From positions 1 through 64,000 of the forward strand of contig CAJXGN010000006.1 in assembly GCA_913053875.1 (NCBI GenBank): DNA of 64,000 nucleotides, given 5' to 3'. Position numbers and translations under genes: made by a program. Positions 12,291 to 21,441 of this stretch are shown piece after piece; within the stretch, counting starts at the first letter, position 1, and each line of letters opens with the position of its first letter. The notes under the pieces are model-generated. The model saw only the letters and a list, made by a program, of their open reading frames with translations, did not search any database and was not told the origin of the DNA. Source of the stretch: an uncultured Agromyces sp. Its GTDB lineage: Bacteria > Actinomycetota > Actinomycetes > Actinomycetales > Microbacteriaceae.

Positions 12291-12296
12291 TAGAAT
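12291..12296 (+). promoter_or_regulatory. -10 element upstream of parA
   Basis: TAGAAT at 12291-12296 is a near-consensus -10 hexamer about 40 bases before the parA start, giving a short leader that contains the GAAGGA ribosome-binding site. No good -35 is visible. It suggests the parA-scp operon is transcribed independently of the upstream cassette. Confidence 0.55.
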
Positions 12297-12336
12297 CGGG
12301 CAGGACATGCGGAACATCCGACTCGAAGGAATGCAC

Positions 12337-13224
12337 GTGACGGGATCCCAGAACGACCCACTGGACGGGACCGCCACGCTCGACCCGGCACTCGGCCCGA
12401 CCGGTCGGCCGGCCAGGGAGTTCCCCGAACCCGCCCCGCTCGACAGCCACGGCCCGGCGCGCATCATCTCGCTCTGCAACCAGAAGGGCGGGGTCGGTAA
12501 GACGACGACCACCATCAATCTGGGCGCCACGCTCGCAGCCGACGGCCGCCGTGTGCTCGCGATCGACTTCGACCCGCAGGGCGCGCTCTCCGCGGGCCTG
12601 GGCGTGCGCACGCACGACGTCACCACGATCTACGACCTGCTGCTCACGCGCCAGCACGAGCCGAAGGACGCGATCCAGCACACGAGCGTCGAGGGCCTCG
12701 ACGTGATCCCGGCGAACATCGACCTGTCGGCCGCTGAGGTGCACCTCGTCAACGAGGTCGCGCGCGAGCAGATCCTCGCGGGCGTGCTGCGGCGCGTCGC
12801 GCCCGACTACGACGTCATCCTCATCGACTGCCAGCCGTCGCTCGGCCTGCTCACCGTGAACGCGCTGACCGCGAGCCACGGCGTGGTCATCCCGCTCGAG
12901 TGCGAGTACTTCGCGCTGCGCGGGGTGGCCCTGCTCATCGAGACGATCGAGAAGGTGCGCGACCGGCTGAACCCGGCGATCACGCTCGACGGCATCCTGG
13001 GCACCATGTACGACGCCCGCACCCTGCACTCGCGCGAGGTGCTCGAGCGGGTGGTCGAGGCGTTCGGCGACCAGGTGCTCGAGACCGTGATCACGCGCAC
13101 AGTGAAGTTCCCGGATGCCTCGGTGGCATCCGCCCCCATCACGCAGTTCGCACCCGAGCACCAGGCGGCGAAGGCCTACCGCCAGCTCGCGAGGGAGCTG
13201 ATCTTCCGTGGCGCCGTCGCCTGA
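12337..13224 (+). CDS. ParA/Soj-family ATPase of the scpAB operon
   Basis: A Walker-type partitioning ATPase of about 295 residues. The deviant Walker A ([13 protein letters not shown]) is at about 46-58, Walker A' DFDPQGALSAGLG follows near 83, and Walker B VILIDCQPSLG near 163. Such proteins dimerise on ATP, bind DNA nonspecifically and help chromosome segregation. It sits immediately before scpA-scpB, not beside parB, so it is the second ParA paralogue typical of this operon in Microbacteriaceae. The GTG at 12337 is chosen because GAAGGA is six bases upstream; the in-frame ATG at 12331 has no room for a binding site. It overlaps scpA by 17 bases. Confidence 0.93.
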   Translation: MTGSQNDPLDGTATLDPALGPTGRPAREFPEPAPLDSHGPARIISLCNQKGGVGKTTTTINLGATLAADGRRVLAIDFDPQGALSAGLGVRTHDVTTIYDLLLTRQHEPKDAIQHTSVEGLDVIPANIDLSAAEVHLVNEVAREQILAGVLRRVAPDYDVILIDCQPSLGLLTVNALTASHGVVIPLECEYFALRGVALLIETIEKVRDRLNPAITLDGILGTMYDARTLHSREVLERVVEAFGDQVLETVITRTVKFPDASVASAPITQFAPEHQAAKAYRQLARELIFRGAVA

Positions 13225-14053
13225 GGCCGGCGGGGGAGCGATCGAGGCGGCACCCGAGCCGGAGGCCGACGGCGACGGCTTCCGCGTCGCGCTGAGCAAC
13301 TTCGAGGGCCCCTTCGACCTGCTGCTCTCGCTCATCTCGAAGCGCGAGCTCGACATCACCGAGATCTCGCTCGGCGCGGTGACCGACGAGTTCATCGCGT
13401 ACCTCGCGCAGCTCGAGGCCGAGGACGAGCTCGATCGGGCGAGCGAGTTCCTCGTCGTCGCGGCCACGCTGCTCGACCTGAAGATCGCCGGGCTCCTGCC
13501 GCAGGGCGAGCTCGTCGACGCGGAGGACGTGGCGCTGCTCGAGGCGCGCGACCTGCTGTTCGCCCGGCTGCTGCAGTACCGCGCGTTCAAGCAGGTGGCG
13601 GGCTGGTTCGGGGAGCGGATCGCCACCGAGTCGGCCCGGCACCCGCGCACCGTGCGGCTCGAGGAGAAGTTCCGCCAGGCGCCGCCCGAGCTGCGCTGGA
13701 CGCTCTCGGCCGACGACTTCGCCGCGCTCGCGGTCGTCGCACTGACGCCCCGGATCATCCCGGTCGTGGGGCTCGACCACCTGCATGCGCCGCTCGTGAG
13801 CATCCGGGAGCAGGCCGCGCAGGTCGTCTCGATCCTCCGTCGCGGCGAGCCCGTGTCGTTCCGCGAGCTGGTCGCGGGCGTCGATCGCAAGGGCGTGGTC
13901 GTCGCACGATTCCTAGCGGTGCTGGAGCTGTACCGCCATGCCGCCATCGCCTTCGAGCAGCTCGAGCCGCTCGGCGAACTCACCCTGCGCTGGACCGCCG
14001 AGGAGTGGTCGGAGCAGCAGCTGGGAAGTCTGGGAGCAGATTATGAGCAGTGA
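13208..14053 (+). CDS. scpA: Segregation and condensation protein A
   Basis: ScpA is the kleisin that bridges SMC heads in the bacterial condensin. The 281-residue protein has the family's N-terminal signature (FRVALSNFEGPFDLLLSLISKRELDI, about 25-50), then the ITEISLGAVTDEF and ASEFLVVAATLLDLKI segments, and a C-terminal winged-helix region (TLRWTAEEWSEQQ). The GTG start lies inside parA; the end overlaps scpB by 11 bases. Confidence 0.95.
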   Translation: MAPSPEAGGGAIEAAPEPEADGDGFRVALSNFEGPFDLLLSLISKRELDITEISLGAVTDEFIAYLAQLEAEDELDRASEFLVVAATLLDLKIAGLLPQGELVDAEDVALLEARDLLFARLLQYRAFKQVAGWFGERIATESARHPRTVRLEEKFRQAPPELRWTLSADDFAALAVVALTPRIIPVVGLDHLHAPLVSIREQAAQVVSILRRGEPVSFRELVAGVDRKGVVVARFLAVLELYRHAAIAFEQLEPLGELTLRWTAEEWSEQQLGSLGADYEQ

Positions 14054-14738
14054 GACCGACACGAGCGCTGAGACCGGCACGGATGCCACGGGCGAGACGG
14101 AAGCCACGGGCGCACCGCGCGCCGACGGCGGCGACGAGCACGGCATCGACCTCGCCGGTCGCGCGCTCGACCTCGACCGCGCGCTCGAGGCGATCCTGTT
14201 CGTCGCCGACGAGCCGCAGACGGTCGTGCAGCTCGCGACGGCGGTGGCGCGACCGGTGCGCGAGGTGCGCGCGTCGATCGCGCGTCTCGTCGCCGACTAC
14301 GACGGTGAGACCGGCTTGGGGAGCGAGGGGGCTGCGGGAGGCATCCGACGCGGCTTCGAGCTGCGCGAGGTGGGCGGCGGCTGGCGCTTCTACGTGCGCG
14401 GCGACTACGACGACCTGGTGACCGACTTCGTGCTCACCCAGACGCCGACGCGGCTGTCGCAGGCGGCGCTCGAGACCCTGGCGGTGATCGCGTACAAGCA
14501 GCCGATCTCGCGCGGGCAGGTCGCGTCGATCCGCGCAGTGAACGTCGATTCGGTCGTGCGCACCCTGCTCGGCCGCGGGCTCATCACCGAGGTGTCGACC
14601 GACGCCGAGACGGGCGCGATCCTTTACGGCACGACCGACCAGTTGCTCGTGCACCTCGGCGTGAACTCGCTCGACGAGCTGCCGAAGGTCGCACCGCTGC
14701 TCGACGACGGACAGGACGGGTTCGATGACGCCCGCTGA
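14043..14738 (+). CDS. scpB: Segregation and condensation protein B
   Basis: ScpB is the dimeric partner of ScpA in the SMC complex. The protein has about 231 residues. A disordered Asp/Glu/Thr-rich head (about 1-38) is followed by two winged-helix domains, starting at LDRALEAILFVADEPQTV and at RLSQAALETLAVIAYKQPISR, the latter being the family's most conserved block. The RSSVDSVVRTLLGRGLI-like helix is present as VNVDSVVRTLLGRGLI. The ATG at 14043 overlaps scpA; the stop lies inside the pseudouridine synthase gene. Confidence 0.95.
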   Translation: MSSETDTSAETGTDATGETEATGAPRADGGDEHGIDLAGRALDLDRALEAILFVADEPQTVVQLATAVARPVREVRASIARLVADYDGETGLGSEGAAGGIRRGFELREVGGGWRFYVRGDYDDLVTDFVLTQTPTRLSQAALETLAVIAYKQPISRGQVASIRAVNVDSVVRTLLGRGLITEVSTDAETGAILYGTTDQLLVHLGVNSLDELPKVAPLLDDGQDGFDDAR

Positions 14739-15507
14739 CCGCACCGGAGGCGGCGGCGACGCGCCCGAGGGCGTGCGCCTGCAGAAGGTGCTCGCGGCCG
14801 CGGGCGTCGCCTCGCGCCGCGTGGTCGAGCAGTACATCGTCGAGGGCCGCATCACGGTCGACGGGCGCGTCGTCACCGAACTCGGCACCCGCATCGACCC
14901 GGCCGTCGCGAAGGTCGCGGTCGACGGGGTCGCCGTGCAGCTCGACGCCGACAAGCTCTACTACATGCTGAACAAGCCGCGCGGAGTGGTCTCGTCGATG
15001 AAGGACGAGCAGGGCCGGCCCGACCTGCGGCGGTTCACGAAGGACCTGCCGGGGCGCGTCTACAACGTGGGGCGGCTCGACGGCGACACGAGCGGGCTGC
15101 TCGTGCTCACCAACGACGGGGAGCTCGCTCACGTGCTCGCGCACCCGTCGTTCGGCGTCGAGAAGACGTACATCGCCAAGGTGCGGGGCACCGTGCAGCC
15201 GCACGTGCTCACGAAGCTCGAGCGCGGCATCGAGCTCGACGACGGGCCCATTGCGGTCGACTCGGCGAAGCTGCTGCAGGCCGGCAGCGGCGGCGGGTTC
15301 TCGATGGTCGAGGTCACCCTCCACTCGGGGCGCAACCGCATCGTGCGACGCATGCTCGAGGCCGTCGGGCACCCGGTCGTCGAGCTGGTCAGGCGGCAGT
15401 TCGGGCCGCTGCACCTCGGCACCCTGCGGTCGGGCGAGGTGCGCGCGTTGACTAAGGTTGAACTCGGCCGCCTGCTCACGATCGCACGGAGCGACGAGCG
15501 CGGTTGA
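14725..15507 (+). CDS. Pseudouridine synthase, RluB/RsuA family
   Basis: This enzyme isomerises a uridine in rRNA to pseudouridine; the scpB neighbour favours RluB-type 23S modification. The 260-residue protein has an N-terminal S4 domain (VRLQKVLAAAGVASRRV, about 13-70) and a catalytic domain with the aspartate in VGRLDGDTSGLL near 114-119. The later motif SGRNRIVRRMLEAVGHPV is intact. The ATG at 14725 overlaps scpB by 14 bases. Confidence 0.94.
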   Translation: MTPADRTGGGGDAPEGVRLQKVLAAAGVASRRVVEQYIVEGRITVDGRVVTELGTRIDPAVAKVAVDGVAVQLDADKLYYMLNKPRGVVSSMKDEQGRPDLRRFTKDLPGRVYNVGRLDGDTSGLLVLTNDGELAHVLAHPSFGVEKTYIAKVRGTVQPHVLTKLERGIELDDGPIAVDSAKLLQAGSGGGFSMVEVTLHSGRNRIVRRMLEAVGHPVVELVRRQFGPLHLGTLRSGEVRALTKVELGRLLTIARSDERG

Positions 15508-15521
15508 GAGGGGAATCACCA

Positions 15522-16604
15522 GTGGCCGACAGTCGCCTCACCGGACCGGTGCGCGTCGTCGGGGTCGGACTGCTCGGGTCGAGCGTGGGCCTCGGCCTGC
15601 GCGCCCGCGGCATCGACGTGATCCTCGCCGACGCGTCGCCGACGCACCTCGGCATCGCCGTCGACTACGGCGCGGGACGAGCGGCCGCCGAGGGTGACGC
15701 GCCGCAGCTGATCGTCGTCTGCGTGCCGCCGGATGTCACGGCCGACGTCGTCGCGGCAGAGCTCGCCGCGTACCCCGAGGCGATCGTCACCGACGTCGCG
15801 AGCGTGAAGCTGCGTGTGCTCGACGAGCTCACCGCGCGCGGCGCCGACGTGTCGCGCTACATCGGGTCGCATCCGCTCGCCGGCCGCGAGCGCGGCGGCC
15901 CCATGTCGGGCCGCGCCGACCTCTTCGTCGGCCGCCCGTGGGTGGTCGCGGCGCACGACGGCATCTCGTACCAGCGCGGCGCGGTGATCGACGACCTGAT
16001 CCTCGACCTCGGCGCGACCCTCGTCGAGATGACGCCCGAGCAGCACGACGGCGCCGTCGCGCTCATCTCGCACGTGCCGCAGGTCGTGTCGAGCCTGATG
16101 GCCCGGCGACTGGTCGACGGTGCCCCGTCGGCGCTGAACCTCGCGGGGCAGGGCCTGCGCGACGTGACGCGCGTCGCAGCGAGCGACCCCGAGCTGTGGG
16201 TGCAGATCCTCGGTGCGAACGCGGCGCCCGTCCGCGACATCCTCACCGCCTACCGCGACGACCTCGACCGCTTCATCGACGCGCTCGGCGACGTCGACGC
16301 CCCCGGGGCACGTCGCCGCATCGCGGAGGAGCTGCTCGGCGGCAACACCGGCGTCGGTCGCCTGCCCGGCAAGCACGGCGTCGACCTGCGCTTCACGCCC
16401 GTGATCGTCATGGTCGACGACCGCCCCGGGCAGCTCGCACAGCTCTTCCAGGACGTCGGCGACATCGGCGTGAACATCGAGGACTTCCGCATGGAGCACT
16501 CGCCCGGCGCGCCCGTGGGCCTCGCCGAGCTGGCGATCGTGCCCGAGGCGGTCGAGTCGCTCACCGAGGAACTGAGCCAGCGCGGCTGGCGGATTGCGGG
16601 ATGA
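15522..16604 (+). CDS. tyrA: Prephenate dehydrogenase with C-terminal ACT domain
   Basis: TyrA oxidatively decarboxylates prephenate to 4-hydroxyphenylpyruvate in tyrosine synthesis. The 360-residue protein starts with an NAD(P)-binding Rossmann motif ([15 protein letters not shown], about 11-25), has the conserved [11 protein letters not shown] block near 116-126, and ends with an ACT domain ([17 protein letters not shown], about 290-360) that usually binds tyrosine for feedback control. The GTG at 15522 is chosen because AGAGGGG is about seven bases upstream; a TTG at 15504 that overlaps the previous stop is the alternative. Confidence 0.94.
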   Translation: MADSRLTGPVRVVGVGLLGSSVGLGLRARGIDVILADASPTHLGIAVDYGAGRAAAEGDAPQLIVVCVPPDVTADVVAAELAAYPEAIVTDVASVKLRVLDELTARGADVSRYIGSHPLAGRERGGPMSGRADLFVGRPWVVAAHDGISYQRGAVIDDLILDLGATLVEMTPEQHDGAVALISHVPQVVSSLMARRLVDGAPSALNLAGQGLRDVTRVAASDPELWVQILGANAAPVRDILTAYRDDLDRFIDALGDVDAPGARRRIAEELLGGNTGVGRLPGKHGVDLRFTPVIVMVDDRPGQLAQLFQDVGDIGVNIEDFRMEHSPGAPVGLAELAIVPEAVESLTEELSQRGWRIAG

Positions 16605-17347
16605 TGCAGCACCAGACCATGGTCGTGGCGATCGACGGACCCGCGGGCAGCGGCAAGTCGAGCGTGAGCAAGGCGGTCGCCCGCCGGCTCGGCTTCGGCA
16701 TCCTCGACACGGGCGCGGCGTACCGCGCGCTCGCGTGGAGCGTGCTCGACGCCGGCCTCGACCCCGAGGACGCGGGCGCGGTGGTCGCGCACCTGCCGGC
16801 ATTCGCGCTCGACCTCGGCACCGACAACACCGGGGCGATCGTGCACGTCGGCGACGTCGACGTGACGGCCGCGATCCGCGAGCCGCGCATCTCCGCGGTC
16901 GTGAGCGCGATCGCGCGCGTGCCCGAGGTGCGACGCGAGCTCATCGCGCGCTTCCGGGTCATCGCAGCGGATGCCCCCCAGGCGGGCATCGTGATCGAGG
17001 GCCGCGACATCACGACCGTGGTGGCGCCCGACGCGCCCGTGCGCATCCTGCTCACCGCCGACGAGGAGGTGCGCATCGCGCGCCGCACCGCCGAGCTGGT
17101 CGGCGACTCGGCCGACGGCGCCGGCGAGCAGCTCCGCCGCCGCGACCGCGCCGACGCGCAGGTCGTCGACTTCATGACCGCCGCGCCCGGGGTGACGACC
17201 GTCGACACGACCCATCTCGACTTCGACCAGAGCGTCGACGCCGTCATCGACGTGATCGACCGCGTCGGTGGGCGGACACTGCGCGCCGGCGAGGCATCCG
17301 ACCGCAATTCTGCCGACGCGGCAACCGAGCAGGGAGCAGCACGATGA
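16601..17347 (+). CDS. cmk: Cytidylate kinase
   Basis: Cytidylate kinase phosphorylates CMP and dCMP. The 248-residue protein has the P-loop [20 protein letters not shown] near residues 11-30, the substrate motif [10 protein letters not shown] near 34-43, [14 protein letters not shown] near 127-140, and the lid arginines in ARRTAEL and RRRDRAD. It starts at the ATG of 16601 (ATGA overlap with tyrA), with a second ATG directly after. Its end overlaps der as ATGA; cmk-der is a conserved pair. Confidence 0.96.
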   Translation: MMQHQTMVVAIDGPAGSGKSSVSKAVARRLGFGILDTGAAYRALAWSVLDAGLDPEDAGAVVAHLPAFALDLGTDNTGAIVHVGDVDVTAAIREPRISAVVSAIARVPEVRRELIARFRVIAADAPQAGIVIEGRDITTVVAPDAPVRILLTADEEVRIARRTAELVGDSADGAGEQLRRRDRADAQVVDFMTAAPGVTTVDTTHLDFDQSVDAVIDVIDRVGGRTLRAGEASDRNSADAATEQGAAR

Positions 17348-18855
17348 GCGAACCCGACGACGAGTACGAGGGCGTCGAGGACGACCTGGTCGAGCGCCTC
17401 GCCGAGGTCGACGACGACCTCGCCGACCAGCGTGCGGCCGTGTTGCGCACCGGCCTCGACGAATACGAGCTCGACGACGAGGACCTCGAGGTGCTCGAGG
17501 TCGGCGACCTCGACGAGGACGCGGTGCGGTTCCTGCCCGCGCTGCCGGTCATCGCGATCGTGGGCCGCCCGAACGTCGGCAAGTCGGCGCTCGTGAACCG
17601 CATCCTGGGTCGCCGTGAGGCCGTCGTCGAGGACACCCCTGGCGTCACGCGCGACCGCGTGTCGTACAAGGGGGAGTGGCTCGACCGTCGCTTCACGCTC
17701 GTCGACACGGGCGGGTGGGAGCCCGACGCGCGCGGTATCGACGCATCCGTGGCCGCCCAGGCGGAGGTCGCGATCGAGCTGTGCGACGTCGTGCTGTTCG
17801 TGGTCGACGCGACCGTCGGCGCCACCGCGACCGACGAGCACGTCGTGCGGCTGCTCCGCCAGTCGAAGAAGCCGGTCTCCCTCGTTGCGAACAAGGTCGA
17901 CGACCTCCGCCAGGAGCCCGAGGCCGCCGTGCTGTGGAACCTCGGCCTCGGCGAGCCGCACCCGGTGTCGGCGCTGCACGGGCGCGGCGTGGCGGACCTG
18001 CTGGAGGAGGTCTTCCGCGTGCTGCCGCAGGAGTCTGCGGTCGCGAAGCAGGAGGTCGGCGGTCCGCGCCGCGTGGCCATCGTCGGTCGTCCGAACGTCG
18101 GCAAGTCGAGCCTGCTGAACAAGGCCGCGCGCGAGGAGCGGGTGGTCGTCAACGACCTCGCCGGCACCACGCGCGACCCGGTCGACGAGCAGATCGAGCT
18201 CGGCGGCAAGGTCTGGCGGTTCGTCGACACCGCGGGCATCCGTCGCCGCGTGCACCTGCAGCAGGGCGCCGACTTCTACGCGTCGCTGCGCACCCAGGCC
18301 GCGCTCGAGAAGGCCGAGGTCGCGGTCGTGATGCTCGACGTGACCGAGCCGATCAGCGAGCAGGACGTGCGCATCATCGACCTGGTGCTCGAGTCGGGCC
18401 GCGCGCTCGTGCTCGCGTTCAACAAGTGGGACCTGCTGGACGACGACCGCCGCCGGTACCTCGAGCGCGAGATCGAGCAGGACCTGCACCACGTGGCATG
18501 GGCGCCGCGCGTCAACCTGTCGGCGCGCACCGGCCGCCACCTCGAGAAGCTCGTGCCCGCCCTCGAGACCGCCCTCGAGTCGTGGGACACGCGCATCCCG
18601 ACGGGCAAGTTCAACGCCTTCCTCACCGAGCTCGTGCAGGAGCACCCGCACCCGCTCCGCGGCGGCAAGCAGCCGCGCATCCTGTTCGGCACCCAGGCGG
18701 CCACCCGCCCGCCGACGTTCGTGCTGTTCACGACCGGGTTCCTCGACCCGGGCTACCGCCGATTCATCCAGCGGCGCCTGCGCGAGGTGTACGGCTTCGC
18801 GGGCACGCCGATCATCACGAACATGCGCGTGCGCGAGAAGCGCCAGCGGTCGTAG
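17344..18855 (+). CDS. der: Ribosome-associated GTPase Der (EngA)
   Basis: Der is a double-GTPase needed for 50S subunit assembly. Two G domains are seen: the first with [23 protein letters not shown] and NKVDDL (about 75-190), the second with [23 protein letters not shown] and NKWDLL (about 245-370), then a KH-like C-terminal domain ending [12 protein letters not shown]. An acidic N-terminal extension of about 65 residues ([14 protein letters not shown]) is common in actinobacterial Der. At 503 residues the length is normal for this group. Confidence 0.97.
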   Translation: MSEPDDEYEGVEDDLVERLAEVDDDLADQRAAVLRTGLDEYELDDEDLEVLEVGDLDEDAVRFLPALPVIAIVGRPNVGKSALVNRILGRREAVVEDTPGVTRDRVSYKGEWLDRRFTLVDTGGWEPDARGIDASVAAQAEVAIELCDVVLFVVDATVGATATDEHVVRLLRQSKKPVSLVANKVDDLRQEPEAAVLWNLGLGEPHPVSALHGRGVADLLEEVFRVLPQESAVAKQEVGGPRRVAIVGRPNVGKSSLLNKAAREERVVVNDLAGTTRDPVDEQIELGGKVWRFVDTAGIRRRVHLQQGADFYASLRTQAALEKAEVAVVMLDVTEPISEQDVRIIDLVLESGRALVLAFNKWDLLDDDRRRYLEREIEQDLHHVAWAPRVNLSARTGRHLEKLVPALETALESWDTRIPTGKFNAFLTELVQEHPHPLRGGKQPRILFGTQAATRPPTFVLFTTGFLDPGYRRFIQRRLREVYGFAGTPIITNMRVREKRQRS

Positions 18856-18924
18856 CGTTCCGATTCGGGGCGGATGCCGCTGGGTCGCCGTTCGCTCGAC
18901 TCCTCCCGTCGCTAGCCTGAGGTG

Positions 18925-19818
18925 ATGGGGGCGGATGCACCGGTGCGGGCCGGCGACGCAGTGTTGGCGGCCATCGGGGCGATCGCGGCGCGCATCCGCG
19001 AACTCGAGCCGGCCGCGCGGGCCGACGAGCCCGATGCGGTGCACCAGCTGCGCACGCATGTCCGTCGGCTGCGGAGCGTGCTCGCCGCGTACCGGCCGCT
19101 GTTCGATCGGGCGCGCGTCGAGCACGTGCGGCGCGCGTACCGCGAGTTCGGCTCGGAGCTCGGCGTCGTGCGCGACCTCGAGGTGCGGGCGCGGTTCGCC
19201 GAGGACGCCCTCGACGGGTTCGACGCGGCGACGCCCGCGATGCGCGCACGACTCGTCGACGAGACGTGGGCCGAGTACCGGTCGACGCACACGCGGCTCG
19301 TCGAGCTGATGGAGGGTGCGCGACCCGAGGCGCGGGCGGCAGAGCTCGAGGCCTTCTGCGCCGACCCGCCCGTCGTGGCCGGCGCGTCCACCGCGGCGGC
19401 GCCCGAGGTCGGCCGCGTGCTCGCCCGGGAGGCGCGCCGTGCCGTGCGCCGGGCGGAGGCGGCCGACGACTCGCTGGGGCAGCTCCACCGGGCCCGCAAG
19501 GCCGCGCGCCGACTCCGCTACGCGGCCGAGGCCGTGTCGACGCCGCCCGCCGAGGTGCTCGGCGACGCGGCCCGCGAGCTCGGGGCGGCGGGGGAGCGCA
19601 TCCACGACGTGCTCGGCGACCACCGCGACGAACTCGTGCTCGCCCGATTCGTGCGGCGGGCCGGCGCGCATGCGGCGCACCACGGCGAGACCGCGTCCGG
19701 GTACGAGCAGCTGGCGGTGGAGGCCGAATCGCGCGCCGCGGAGCACCTGGCCGAGCTGGGACCGGCGGTCGAGGAACTCGGTCGTGCGCGCCGCCGATTC
19801 CGGCGCTCGATCGGGTGA
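18925..19818 (+). CDS. CHAD domain protein
   Basis: CHAD domains are helical bundles with conserved histidines and arginines that bind inorganic polyphosphate. Two related halves are visible: AVHQLRTHVRRLRSVL near residue 37 and LHRARKAARRLRYAAEAV near 190, each the start of a four-helix repeat. The protein has about 297 residues and no membrane segment. The ATG at 18925 is preferred over the GTG at 18922 because TAGCCT (18913-18918) is spaced for transcription to start at that ATG, which implies a leaderless message. No CYTH/ThTPase partner is present beside it. Confidence 0.9.
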   Translation: MGADAPVRAGDAVLAAIGAIAARIRELEPAARADEPDAVHQLRTHVRRLRSVLAAYRPLFDRARVEHVRRAYREFGSELGVVRDLEVRARFAEDALDGFDAATPAMRARLVDETWAEYRSTHTRLVELMEGARPEARAAELEAFCADPPVVAGASTAAAPEVGRVLAREARRAVRRAEAADDSLGQLHRARKAARRLRYAAEAVSTPPAEVLGDAARELGAAGERIHDVLGDHRDELVLARFVRRAGAHAAHHGETASGYEQLAVEAESRAAEHLAELGPAVEELGRARRRFRRSIG

Positions 19819-19931
19819 CGCCGGCTCGCACGCACGTCGAGCGAACCCCTGCAGCTCGCCGCGCGATGCGCGACGCAGGACTGCGCTGACGCGGCTGCCG
19901 TGCCGATTCGTTCGCGGGGCCCGCGCTCCGT

Positions 19932-19937
19932 TATGAT
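19932..19937 (+). promoter_or_regulatory. -10 element of tRNA-Pro
   Basis: TATGAT matches the -10 consensus in five of six positions and lies 14 bases before the mature tRNA 5' end, giving a very short 5' leader. No convincing -35 was found at 16-18 bases. Confidence 0.6.
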
Positions 19938-19951
19938 GGTCAGGTTGTCCA

Positions 19952-20025
<74 letters not shown>

Positions 20026-20034
20026 CCGTGGCAA

Positions 20035-20069
20035 AAGCCCCGGTGAGAAGCAATTTCTCGCCGGGGCTT
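20035..20069 (+). terminator. Hairpin terminator between tRNA-Pro and the convergent transglutaminase gene
   Basis: A stem of about 15 bp (AAGCCCCGGTGAGAA with TTCTCGCCGGGGCTT, one G-T wobble) closes on a short loop. There is no clear T-tract on the plus strand and only a short AAAA on the other side, but the position between convergent units supports bidirectional termination. Confidence 0.85.
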
Positions 20070-20103
20070 CGTCGTTCTCGCGGGACCCGCGTGCGCCGCC
20101 CGC

Positions 20104-20910
20104 TCAGACGATCGAGGCGAGCTCGTCGAGGTCGTCGTCCGTGAGCTCGTCCGCGACGGCGCCGACCTCGGAACTCACCAGGTCGGCCCGACCGGAGATG
20201 ATGTTGAGGAACGCGGTATCCGCGGCATCCCGCCCGGTGGCGATCCTGACCAGCGTGGAACGGGGCGCGAGCGTGGTCGCATCGACCACTCGCCAGGCTC
20301 CGTCGACCCAGGCCTCGGCGACCGCGTGGAAGTCCATCGGGCTGAGGCCGGGTGCGTACACCGCGACCAGGCGGGCGGGCACCCCGCGTGCCCGCAGCAG
20401 CGCGATGCAGAGGTGCGCGTAGTCGCGGCAGACGCCCCGTCGGCTGAGCAGCGTGGCGGCCGCCCCGTCCGTCGGCGACGACGAGCCCGGCACGTAGATC
20501 AGGCGCGTGCCGACCCACGACGACACCGCCGTGAGCAGCTGCTCGGCGCCCTCGACCCCGCCGAACTCCGCCGCGGCGGTCGCCGCGAGCTCGTCGGACT
20601 CGGCGTAGCGACTGGGGCGCAGGTAGGTCAGCAGGTCGGTCTCCGCAGCGTCCAGCGGCTGCCGCGGTCCGTCGATCGTCGCCGCGTAGTCGATGACGAG
20701 TTCTCCGGCATCGGGGCGCACCTCGTGCAGGCGCGTTCCATGGACGTCCACGAGTTCGGTCACCGGCAGGTCGGTTCCGTCCAGGCGAGCGGAGAACTGC
20801 TCGCTGGTCGGTTCGTGCTTCTGGGCGGCAGCGACCGAGAAGACGAGGCGTGCGGGCTCGGTGACATCGAGGACGAGCGTGCTCGTGACGGTGCGCTGCA
20901 TAGAGGCCAC
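20104..20910 (-). CDS. Transglutaminase-like (cysteine-protease fold) family protein
   Basis: This 268-residue protein has an N-terminal beta-rich domain and a transglutaminase-like core. The likely triad is Cys161 in RRGVCRDYAHL, His195 in DFHAVAEAW and Asp210 in VVDATTL. Such actinobacterial proteins are presumed peptidases or amidases; the substrate is unknown, and no signal peptide is seen, so it should be cytoplasmic. Start candidates are the GTG at 20910 and an in-frame ATG at 20901 three codons on; neither has a decisive binding site. It is divergent from the DUF1272 gene. Confidence 0.9.
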   Translation of the reverse strand: MASMQRTVTSTLVLDVTEPARLVFSVAAAQKHEPTSEQFSARLDGTDLPVTELVDVHGTRLHEVRPDAGELVIDYAATIDGPRQPLDAAETDLLTYLRPSRYAESDELAATAAAEFGGVEGAEQLLTAVSSWVGTRLIYVPGSSSPTDGAAATLLSRRGVCRDYAHLCIALLRARGVPARLVAVYAPGLSPMDFHAVAEAWVDGAWRVVDATTLAPRSTLVRIATGRDAADTAFLNIISGRADLVSSEVGAVADELTDDDLDELASIV

Positions 20911-21059
20911 ACTCTCTCGGATTCGGGCGTGGCGCCAGCGCCCCCCGGCGGTCCGATCCGGATCATCGAGGTGCGGTACGGAGCCGATGGCAGGAATCCA
21001 CTCGTTCCTGGGTCGATCTCGTCTGTTGGGAGGGCAGGACGGGTTGGTAGCGTGCGCGC

Positions 21060-21308
21060 ATGCTGGAGCTCCGACCGAACTGCGAGTGCTGCGATCGCGA
21101 CCTCGCGACCGATGACGCGAACGTGTTCATCTGCACGATCGAGTGCACGTGGTGCGGTGACTGCACACGACGCCTCGACTTCACCTGCCCGAACTGCGGC
21201 GGCAACCTGACAGAGCGGCCGATTCGACCGGCGGCGTGGCTCGCGAGGTACCCGGCGTCGACGCGGCGGGTCTTCAACGCTGACTGCCTTGCGATGACCG
21301 GCGCGTGA
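21060..21308 (+). CDS. DUF1272 cysteine-rich small protein
   Basis: An 82-residue protein matching the DUF1272 pattern: MLELRPNCECCDRDL at the start, then CTIECTWCGDC and CPNCGG, which gives enough cysteines for one or two zinc sites. Function is unknown in the family. The C-terminal 25 residues beyond the conserved region are not part of the usual domain. TAGCGT at 21048-21053 is six bases before the ATG, with TTGGGA 16 bases further upstream, so the mRNA is probably leaderless. Confidence 0.9.
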   Translation: MLELRPNCECCDRDLATDDANVFICTIECTWCGDCTRRLDFTCPNCGGNLTERPIRPAAWLARYPASTRRVFNADCLAMTGA

Positions 21309-21441
21309 ACCGTTCCGCGGCCTGACGAGTTTCGAGTCCCGGTCGACGACTGGCGGGCCTCGCACGACGCCTCCGCCCTTGCGGCCCCACCGCGACCGCA
21401 GTAGCTTGTGGCGCGTTGCCGAAGGCTTGGGGGAGAGTCCG